Source: a virus. From it: a stretch of DNA of 22,019 nucleotides. Below the pieces are notes generated by a model, which was not told where the DNA came from, did no database searches, and saw only the letters and a list, made by a program, of their open reading frames with translations. The position numbers and the translations under genes were made by a program. The stretch spans positions 1-22,019 of IMG/VR virus record IMGVR_UViG_3300045999_000982; one strand, 5' to 3'. How positions within the stretch are numbered: the stretch's first letter is position 1; each line of letters opens with the position of its first letter. Below are positions 15,034-20,376 of the stretch, piece after piece.

Positions 15034-15627
15034 TTAACTCCACGTTGGCAATTGGATTTCAGCGTACCATCCAATGACTTTTACAGAACCAGCACCATCA
15101 ATGCGCATTCTGATTTCGGTTGGATTGTTTTTAATATCGTTTGAGCCGATATAAAACCCGGTAAATGCAGCGACACGATGTTCTGTGGCGTTCTTGAAAT
15201 ACGAATGAGATATGATCGGCAATTCAAAAGCCGATGCACTGCCGATACCCAAAGACAAAACCAAATCCGCAGTTAAATTGTTTGCGGCGGTCGTCAGATA
15301 CAAATGCGCACGCAACCGAACAGTGGAATTAACTGGCAGATCGGTAAAATCAAACTGATCCGTTGCTGGATTCCAGATTGAGGTCACTCCAGCGGGCAGT
15401 CTGCTTGTTTTGGTAAATGGCCCAAGGGTATCATTTGTCAGCTTACGCCACACGTTCGCAGTCAGTGACAGCGGCGTGATTAACGTCTCTGCATCGGCAT
15501 AATCCACATATCCGAACGCAGTTTGCATCGCCTCAATTTCATTCTTCGCGGCAAGGAAATTGGCCCGCACTCCGGCAGTTGTCGGATTGCCGAACGGTGG
15601 AACAGCGGCGTTGATGTTACTGCTCAT
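15034..15627 (-). CDS. Fibre-like beta protein in the neck region
   Basis: A 197-aa protein of unknown function. The N-terminal segment NPTTAGVRANFLAAKNEIEA resembles the helical start of phage fibre proteins, where an Asn-Phe-x-x-x-Lys-x-Glu-Ile-x-x-Leu/Met pattern is common. The rest is beta-rich, including RLRAHLYLTTAANNLTADLV and FTGFYIGSNDIKNNPTEIRM, with a terminal GWYAEIQLPTWS strand. This is reminiscent of C1q/TNF-like trimeric knobs in fibres or head decorations, a tentative comparison. ATG 15627 overlaps the preceding stop (TAATG); the frame upstream to 15657 lies inside the previous gene. Neck whisker, head fibre or decoration are candidate roles. Confidence 0.65.
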   Translation of the reverse strand: MSSNINAAVPPFGNPTTAGVRANFLAAKNEIEAMQTAFGYVDYADAETLITPLSLTANVWRKLTNDTLGPFTKTSRLPAGVTSIWNPATDQFDFTDLPVNSTVRLRAHLYLTTAANNLTADLVLSLGIGSASAFELPIISHSYFKNATEHRVAAFTGFYIGSNDIKNNPTEIRMRIDGAGSVKVIGWYAEIQLPTWS

Positions 15628-16010
15628 TATGGCCTCGCAAGCGTTCCGTTTGTCCAAGCGGTATCATTGGTGAATTTAAACACCCGCTTGGCCGTGTATT
15701 TGTAATGGTTTATCACGCCGGACTGATGCGGCGCGATGTCGTTCAATTCGTAACCGTACCCGCCAAACACGATAATATCAGGTTGTCTGCCTTCCCCATC
15801 TGCCGTGACGGTGAGTAAGGTGCTGGTGTAAACCTTCACCACGTCTTTTAGATGCCGTCCGACGAGCATCGGCATCATGTCTTGCCCTTCCTTCACAGGT
15901 TGCACCGATGCAAGCACCGTCGAGACGGCTCTTGTGCCGCGTGCCCATACCCCATTGGTATAAGTGCCAGCGGTCTCACGGAGCAGCTTGTAGGATTGCC
16001 GGAAGCTCAT
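15627..16010 (-). CDS. Putative head-tail joining protein
   Basis: A 127-aa protein of the neck block. The start is MSFRQSYKLLRETAGTYTNG, followed by beta-rich sequence with TVLASVQPVKEGQDMMPML, a KDVVKVYTSTLL strand and a PDIIVFGGYGYELNDI segment. Similar-sized, beta-barrel head-closure proteins occupy this slot in related phages, but I do not recognise a specific signature. Two ATGs are possible. The one at 16010 has GGGAG upstream and overlaps the previous TGA as ATGA, whereas the one at 16028 has none, so I use 16010. Confidence 0.65.
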   Translation of the reverse strand: MSFRQSYKLLRETAGTYTNGVWARGTRAVSTVLASVQPVKEGQDMMPMLVGRHLKDVVKVYTSTLLTVTADGEGRQPDIIVFGGYGYELNDIAPHQSGVINHYKYTAKRVFKFTNDTAWTNGTLARP

Positions 16011-16456
16011 TTTTTGCGCAGCTCCCATGTGACGGCATTCGTCATTGCGCCAGTGTCAACAAGCGTTTTGGTGCTGCCCTTGCGTGCTACGGTAACAGGT
16101 GACAACGGCGGCGGGATGTTCGGCCCGGTAATCGTTGCTTGCACGCGGGAAGCCTGCTTTGCCCCGATACGGTTCAATTCCTTATGCACCGTGCTTGACC
16201 CGTCTGTAATGCGCCCCATTCCTGCGTCAATGTCACGTTTAATGGCTTCTTTGTTGGAATCCACCGATATGGCCATAAACGGACGGGCGGGGATTTTAGA
16301 CGTGCCGAATTCGTTATAGGTGGCATATTCCGCGATAGATTCGCCTTCATTGTTGCGGGAACCTTCAAAGATTCCGACAGCAACTTCCATCGTGCGGGCT
16401 TTTTCCATTTCCTGCACGAAACGCTTCCATCCACGGTCTATGTCCCTAACCGCCAT
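16007..16456 (-). CDS. HK97 gp10-like head-tail morphogenesis protein
   Basis: A 149-aa protein of the HK97 gp10 / virion morphogenesis type, which acts at the head-tail junction or in tail completion. The diagnostic stretch is AEYATYNEFGTSKIPARPFM near residues 43-62, where the Asn-Glu-Phe-Gly then Ile-Pro-Ala-Arg-Pro-Phe pattern is characteristic. A later KTLVDTGAMTNAVTWEL segment, with the Asp-Thr-Gly turn, is also typical. It starts inside the DUF4054 gene (11-nt overlap) with no strong ribosome site and ends overlapping the next ATG (ATGA). Confidence 0.8.
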   Translation of the reverse strand: MAVRDIDRGWKRFVQEMEKARTMEVAVGIFEGSRNNEGESIAEYATYNEFGTSKIPARPFMAISVDSNKEAIKRDIDAGMGRITDGSSTVHKELNRIGAKQASRVQATITGPNIPPPLSPVTVARKGSTKTLVDTGAMTNAVTWELRKK

Positions 16457-16817
16457 CAGGCACCCGTGTCATAATTCCAAGGCCATAACAGGCCCGTGTA
16501 AGGTCGTTGTATTGCAAGCCATAAGGCGATTGCGTCAGCCATGAATCAGCGCCTTTAATCTCGCCGTATTCACGCTCCAAATCACCTTCCTTTTCCCGCT
16601 TGATTGCGCCAAGCCCGCCACCGGAACCGCTTGCCTGATTCGTCGTCACCCACAACAGATGCGCCGCATAAAGCGCATTTGCCATGTTTGCGCGTTCGGC
16701 ATCAAGGCAGGCAGTGTTGGTGGTGTTTTGCGCAACAGTCAGCCACGTTGCAAACGTGCCGTCAGACACGCTTGCAAACTCAGGAGCCAGCAAGCGGAAA
16801 TATTCAAGCGGCGTCAT
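16446..16817 (-). CDS. DUF4054-like head-tail adaptor
   Basis: A 123-aa, largely helical protein resembling DUF4054, the head-tail connector that sits below the portal. Supporting motifs are TPLEYFRLLAPEFASVSDGT at the N-terminus, a helix with DAERANMANALYAAHLLWVT, the linker GSGGGLGAIKREKEGDLERE and a final YGLQYNDLTRACYGLGIMTR, all usual in this family. It begins 14 nt inside the preceding 64-aa gene and ends 11 nt inside the gp10-like gene. Role at the portal is by analogy. Confidence 0.85.
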   Translation of the reverse strand: MTPLEYFRLLAPEFASVSDGTFATWLTVAQNTTNTACLDAERANMANALYAAHLLWVTTNQASGSGGGLGAIKREKEGDLEREYGEIKGADSWLTQSPYGLQYNDLTRACYGLGIMTRVPDGG

Positions 16818-16998
16818 CTTCGCTCACTTTTGCCGGGCGGCCACGCTTGGGCTGTTCCGGTTTGTCCTCGGCGACTTCCACCAGCTCGGCGGCGTTGAAC
16901 GCACCACGCCAGATGTCATCCACATCAGCCGTCTGGCCGGGGATAATCAGCACATCGCCAAGCCAATGCGGGCGGGAAGAAATGTTTTTCAGCAGCAT
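16804..16998 (-). CDS. Small protein after the capsid gene
   Basis: A 64-aa protein of unknown role, encoded between the major capsid protein and the DUF4054 adaptor. The first half (SSRPHWLGDVLIIPGQTADV) is beta-like; the second half is an acidic helix followed by an AT-hook-like PKRGRPAK segment near residues 50-57. Small proteins with the same Lys-Arg-Gly-Arg-Pro-Ala ending are common beside head genes. A GAGG lies 6 nt before the ATG. It is the first gene past the capsid-proximal terminator hairpin, so its expression may depend on readthrough. Confidence 0.7.
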   Translation of the reverse strand: MLLKNISSRPHWLGDVLIIPGQTADVDDIWRGAFNAAELVEVAEDKPEQPKRGRPAKVSEDDAA

Positions 16999-17012
16999 AT
17001 CATCCTCAAGAA

Positions 17013-17036
17013 GAAAGGCCCCGGCGAACCGGGGCC
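17013..17036 (-). terminator. Intrinsic terminator hairpin after the major capsid gene
   Basis: On the minus strand a perfect 8-bp GC stem, GGCCCCGG (17036-17029) and CCGGGGCC (17024-17017), closes a TTCG tetraloop and is followed by TTTCTTCTT. It starts 7 nt past the capsid stop codon at 17043. This is the form of a Rho-independent terminator or attenuator. As all genes here run in one direction, it would trim transcription after the abundant capsid gene while letting a fraction continue into the neck and tail genes. The T tract is imperfect, so leakage is likely. Confidence 0.8.
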
Positions 17037-17042
17037 GTTACC

Positions 17043-18002
17043 TTAAATGCCGTCTGCGAATGCAAATGCAAGTGGGTATTCCACAATCACACCAGCAAAG
17101 CGGCTTTCCATCGGAACCACAAACTCAAGACCCTGCTGTTGCGGGGTGTACTGCCGCATCATCATGGGGATCTCAAGCTGCCAGTTGTCGATGCTGTTTT
17201 CCAGAGCATACATCCGGTCAGCACCGGCCGCACCAGCGCCGTCCAGCTCGACAACCTGCCGGAACGTCACGCCGGGGAAGTTCCGTTGCAGGAACTCCAG
17301 AATGGTGACATCGCTGGCCGTACTGTTTTGCGTGGTGGCAATCAGCGCATACTGCTCAATCGGCATCCACACTTCCGTGGCGCGGTGAACGCCTTTGGAC
17401 TGCGTGATGATCTTATTGATCAGGCTGTTGACATCGCGCACAATCTTGTCAGCGGACTTGCTGGCAAAGGTCTTGCTGGAACCCGTACCATCAGCCAGAA
17501 GGGTAACTTCCGGGATGTTGGTGTTGTTCAGCAAACCCGGCAGGCCGTGATCAGCATCGCCAGAAAACGCCAGTGCGTTAATCCGCTCCTGATGAGCGCG
17601 GGCAGCGGCAGCGGCTTTGCGGGCATTCAGGTTCGTGCCAGCAAACAGAGCCGAACGAATCTCCTGCACGTTATAGCCGTAAGCGTTCCCGATAGAACGG
17701 ATCGGGTTGGTGAACTCTTTGCCCACCACATCGGCGCGAGGCATATCGTCAGCATAGTTGGCGATAACCTTTGCCATCCCGACAGTATCATACTGGCGGT
17801 ATGTGTGGGTTGTTGCGCCTTCCGGGATAGCCGTGGAAACGGGAATCAGCGTCAGGGCATTCAGGCTCACCCGCTTAACGTCATAAGTCTGGCTTTTGAC
17901 GAATTCAAGCTGGCGGGCAAAAAAGACGCTTTCGTTTGCGTCCAGACGGCCTGTGTTCTGGATAGCCAGAAGATCAGCCGCATCATATTGCATCTGGGTC
18001 AT
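17043..18002 (-). CDS. Major capsid protein (DUF2184-like)
   Basis: A 319-aa major capsid protein of the DUF2184 type (HK97 fold). Supporting features are the start MTQMQYDAADLLAIQNTGRL, the E-loop region around TTHTYRQYDTVGMAKVIANY, a long spine helix with GYNVQEIRSALFAGTNLNAR, HGLPGLLNNTNIP near residue 160, and the C-terminal ENSIDNWQLEIPMMMRQY strand, all seen in this family. A strong GAGGTGA precedes the ATG, fitting high expression. The neighbours are the cement protein and protease/scaffold gene upstream, and a terminator hairpin downstream. The sequence has no large N-terminal scaffold extension, consistent with a separate scaffold. Confidence 0.92.
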   Translation of the reverse strand: MTQMQYDAADLLAIQNTGRLDANESVFFARQLEFVKSQTYDVKRVSLNALTLIPVSTAIPEGATTHTYRQYDTVGMAKVIANYADDMPRADVVGKEFTNPIRSIGNAYGYNVQEIRSALFAGTNLNARKAAAAARAHQERINALAFSGDADHGLPGLLNNTNIPEVTLLADGTGSSKTFASKSADKIVRDVNSLINKIITQSKGVHRATEVWMPIEQYALIATTQNSTASDVTILEFLQRNFPGVTFRQVVELDGAGAAGADRMYALENSIDNWQLEIPMMMRQYTPQQQGLEFVVPMESRFAGVIVEYPLAFAFADGI

Positions 18003-18003
18003 A

Positions 18004-18459
18004 TTACTTCACCTCGACAAGAGCCAGACCAGCGCCGGTCGTGGCAGTGATAAAACGCACCGAAATGATCGAGAAGTTCTCAATCCCGGTTGTGGCGGCT
18101 TCATCCGTCAGTTTCCCGTTGGACGTTTTGAGACGCGCAACAGCGCCTGCCGCAACAGCGTCATCGGTTTCAACCCACAGTCGGCCTGCGGTCAGAACGC
18201 TCACGGTTTCCGTGGCAGCGTACTGAACAGCACCAACTGAGGTCTGTTCCCGAGCATGATCATGCAGGGCAAAACCAACCGTTGTTGCACCAGCAGTGGC
18301 TTTCAGCACTTCCTTTGCAGGGTCAGTGCCAAGACGAACAGGGAATCCAACCGGGATGATTTCCTCGGCGGCGTAGCTGCGCACCGAATGAGTGCCAACG
18401 CCATCCAGAAGGCCGGGAAAGCCCGCCGTCTGGTATTGAGTGTAAGAGAGTTGTGCCAT
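18004..18459 (-). CDS. Capsid cement / decoration protein (gp24, DUF2190-like)
   Basis: A 151-aa protein placed between the protease-scaffold and major capsid genes, the usual place for a structural cement protein. The N-terminus SYTQYQTAGFPGLLDGVGTH fits the gp24-like family. The later part is a beta barrel with EEIIPVGFPVRLGTD, TVGFALHDHARE and VSVLTAGRLWVETDDAVAAG, like the DUF2190 decoration proteins. It probably stabilises the expanded head. The ATG lies 2 nt after the previous stop with an AAGG-type ribosome site, and the next gene starts 1 nt after its stop. Confidence 0.83.
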   Translation of the reverse strand: MAQLSYTQYQTAGFPGLLDGVGTHSVRSYAAEEIIPVGFPVRLGTDPAKEVLKATAGATTVGFALHDHAREQTSVGAVQYAATETVSVLTAGRLWVETDDAVAAGAVARLKTSNGKLTDEAATTGIENFSIISVRFITATTGAGLALVEVK

Positions 18460-18461
18460 GA

Positions 18462-18974
18462 TTAAGCGCCTTTCTTGTGCAGGTTGCCAAGGGCGGCTTT
18501 GAAAGCCTCATAGCCGCCACTTGCTTTGTCATTCCGCTGCTCGCCAGCGCCAGTCTTGCGCTGTTCGGCAATAGCGGAATCACGTTTCAGGGAAACGGCC
18601 AGATCAAAAGCCGCAGCCAAATAGTCCTCGCTTTTGCCAGTTAGATCGGCATCAGCGCGGACGCTTTTCACAACCGCTTCTTTAACGTCACGGTCGCTTT
18701 TGCCAGCGTGGTCAACCTTGAACTCTTCCGCCACTTTCTCAAGCGCGGCGCGGGCTTTGATTTCCTCGCGTGCTTGTGCAATGGCATCAGCCTTCACCTG
18801 TTCCAGTTTTGCAGCTTCGCCCTTGAACGTGTCACGCTCAGCGGCAATGGTGTCGATCTGCTTATGCAATTCATCAATCCGGGTTTTCATTGCGTCAAAC
18901 GCAACGATCACCTCAGGCGCGGCGGAATACTCCAAACCGCTATCAAGCCGAATACGGCCCAGAGTGTCGCTCAT
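18462..18974 (-). CDS. Nested scaffold protein from an internal start
   Basis: An in-frame ATG at residue 185 of the DUF2213 protein (MSDTLGRIRLDSGLEY) has GAGGA about 7 nt upstream. It stands exactly at the border between the protease domain and the coiled-coil part. The predicted 170-aa product would be a scaffold sharing the C-terminus, as in lambda gpC/Nu3. The sequence shows the codon and ribosome site; independent translation is inferred. It contains the long charged helix KTRIDELHKQIDTIAAERDT and a Lys/Ala-rich C-terminus (KAALGNLHKKGA), which could contact the capsid. Confidence 0.6.
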   Translation of the reverse strand: MSDTLGRIRLDSGLEYSAAPEVIVAFDAMKTRIDELHKQIDTIAAERDTFKGEAAKLEQVKADAIAQAREEIKARAALEKVAEEFKVDHAGKSDRDVKEAVVKSVRADADLTGKSEDYLAAAFDLAVSLKRDSAIAEQRKTGAGEQRNDKASGGYEAFKAALGNLHKKGA

Positions 18975-19526
18975 GGCGGGTTCCTCATCAGTTGTTAACA
19001 AAACGGCATCACATTGATCAAGATTCAGTCTGGCATTGCCAGCCCGACCCCTTTTAACGATTGCAAGGTGATTGATCCTGATATTCCGCTGGATCGCGTC
19101 ATAGCGTTCGCCATTCCACTCGCCGGGAGTTTCCTCAAGATCCACCTTGTAACCAAGGGATAGCTCGCGTTTGCCGCCATTTAAAATCTTGTCGATCACT
19201 TCCTGATCGTAGATCGTGACGGGCGCGGTAATAGTTGTGTCCTGCGCAATGGCAGGCCCTTTAATAATTCCGACAGCCAGCTTGCGGGCATTGGCCGCAT
19301 TTACATCTGTTACCGGATGATCATCAGTGACAGGCTTGTTTTCAAAGCTCGCCAATGAATCAGCGTTAAACACTTCTTCCGGCGGGCGAAACTCACGGCG
19401 CATTGTGCCGTCGGCATTCATATAGACCTGAATCCCAATGCGCCCGACAACAGGCATATCCACCAGATAACCGTCCTCGGTAATCGTGGCTTTAATCTCG
19501 GCGCGGTCAAATCTCAATGATGCCAT
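18462..19526 (-). CDS. Prohead protease with scaffold-like C-terminal domain (DUF2213)
   Basis: A 354-aa protein. Residues 1-170 match DUF2213, which I treat as a prohead protease-like domain. Conserved features are KPVTDDHPVTDVNAANARKL, RELSLGYKVDLEE and INHLAIVKRGRAGNARL. His70, Ser123 and His153 could form a Ser-His-His catalytic set like that of herpes-type assemblins; this is inference. Residues about 205-275 are a charged coiled coil and the tail resembles a scaffold. The gene is 40 nt from the previous stop, the widest gap in the window, and has no Shine-Dalgarno before its ATG, but a promoter-like sequence lies there. An internal ATG at 18974 probably gives a separate scaffold protein. 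Confidence 0.85.
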   Translation of the reverse strand: MASLRFDRAEIKATITEDGYLVDMPVVGRIGIQVYMNADGTMRREFRPPEEVFNADSLASFENKPVTDDHPVTDVNAANARKLAVGIIKGPAIAQDTTITAPVTIYDQEVIDKILNGGKRELSLGYKVDLEETPGEWNGERYDAIQRNIRINHLAIVKRGRAGNARLNLDQCDAVLLTTDEEPAMSDTLGRIRLDSGLEYSAAPEVIVAFDAMKTRIDELHKQIDTIAAERDTFKGEAAKLEQVKADAIAQAREEIKARAALEKVAEEFKVDHAGKSDRDVKEAVVKSVRADADLTGKSEDYLAAAFDLAVSLKRDSAIAEQRKTGAGEQRNDKASGGYEAFKAALGNLHKKGA

Positions 19527-19534
19527 GATGGGAG

Positions 19535-19563
19535 ATATTACTTTGCATTAACAATCAAGTCAA
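19535..19563 (-). promoter_or_regulatory. Possible sigma70-type promoter before the protease/scaffold gene
   Basis: In the 40-nt gap upstream of the DUF2213 gene the minus strand reads TTGACT (19563-19558), a 17-nt spacer, then TAATAT (19540-19535). The -35 matches the consensus at 5 of 6 positions and the -10 at 4 of 6. Transcription would be expected to begin near 19530-19526, on or next to the ATG at 19526, giving a leaderless or nearly leaderless message. No Shine-Dalgarno precedes this ATG, which agrees. AT-rich chance matches are common, so this is tentative. Confidence 0.4.
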
Positions 19564-19566
19564 ATG

Positions 19567-20376
19567 TCAATCTTCAAATACTGGTTCGGCTCGACAACGG
19601 CATCTGACGGGTTGTCCGGGGTGTCCATCAGACGGCGGATCGTTCCATTTGTAGGTTTTTCCTTCGCGGTCACGGTGGTGAGGCCGCACACGATTATCTT
19701 TGACAGTGCGCCAAATATATTTCTTTACGCCAATGTCTTTAAGACGCTCCTGCGTCATTTTGGAATGCAGCTTAAGTGTCTGGTCTTGCGCAATCAGTTT
19801 TGCACGGGCGGCAGTCATGTCTACCTTTTCCAGAATCATCTTTTGGATGGATTTAACAGACGATCCAGCCATTACTTCACGGCGCACAATGGAGGCGATG
19901 TCTTCATATTGGCGGCCAGACACCGATTTAATCAGCTTGGTGTTTTCGTCAATCCATCCCTCAGCCAACGGACGCAACCACGGCTCGCCTCGAAACGGAT
20001 TCACGCCAAGGCGCGCGCCCGGCGATACGCCAAAGGGCTGCGGCGGTGCAGGCGGCAGATCAATGCCCGTGTTGGCCTTAACCACCAACCGCAGCTGGCG
20101 CTCATTGTTGGCATTGACGGCGGCGAACTGTCCGGGCAAGCGCAAGAACAGCGTACCTTCACGGATTCCGGCCAACCGCAACAGTTCGGCAATCAGCGCA
20201 TCCAATGATTCCACCCACCCGTCACGGCGTGATTCTGTGGCAAACTCGGTTTTGATCTTGCCCATTTCGGGCATCAGCATCTTCGCAATGTCTGCCTTCA
20301 TGCCGCGCGTGTATGCGTTCATCAGACGCACATACTCGCGCTCTGCAGAATCAGGCAGGTTCAGGGTTGTTTTCAT
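19567..20376 (-). CDS. Minor head protein, Mu gpF-like head morphogenesis
   Basis: A 269-aa minor head protein of the Mu gpF type, a component thought to enter the head with the portal and assist assembly. The C-terminal domain has SGRQYEDIASIVRREVMAGS, the helix RAKLIAQDQTLKLHSKMTQE, KKYIWRTVKDNRVRPHHRDR, and the terminal GHPGQPVRCRCRAEPV, where His and the Cys-Arg-Cys signature define the family. The upstream ATG 20406 would add 10 residues, but it lies inside the preceding gene and has no ribosome site. ATG 20376 overlaps the previous TGA (TGATG) and has a weak GAAG, so I use it. Confidence 0.88.
   Translation of the reverse strand: MKTTLNLPDSAEREYVRLMNAYTRGMKADIAKMLMPEMGKIKTEFATESRRDGWVESLDALIAELLRLAGIREGTLFLRLPGQFAAVNANNERQLRLVVKANTGIDLPPAPPQPFGVSPGARLGVNPFRGEPWLRPLAEGWIDENTKLIKSVSGRQYEDIASIVRREVMAGSSVKSIQKMILEKVDMTAARAKLIAQDQTLKLHSKMTQERLKDIGVKKYIWRTVKDNRVRPHHRDREGKTYKWNDPPSDGHPGQPVRCRCRAEPVFED

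Noticed and set aside
17139-18050. A 303-aa open frame on the plus strand
   Set aside because: It lies wholly opposite the major capsid and cement genes, has no recognisable motifs, and would be alone on its strand. It is a shadow of the codon bias of the capsid gene.
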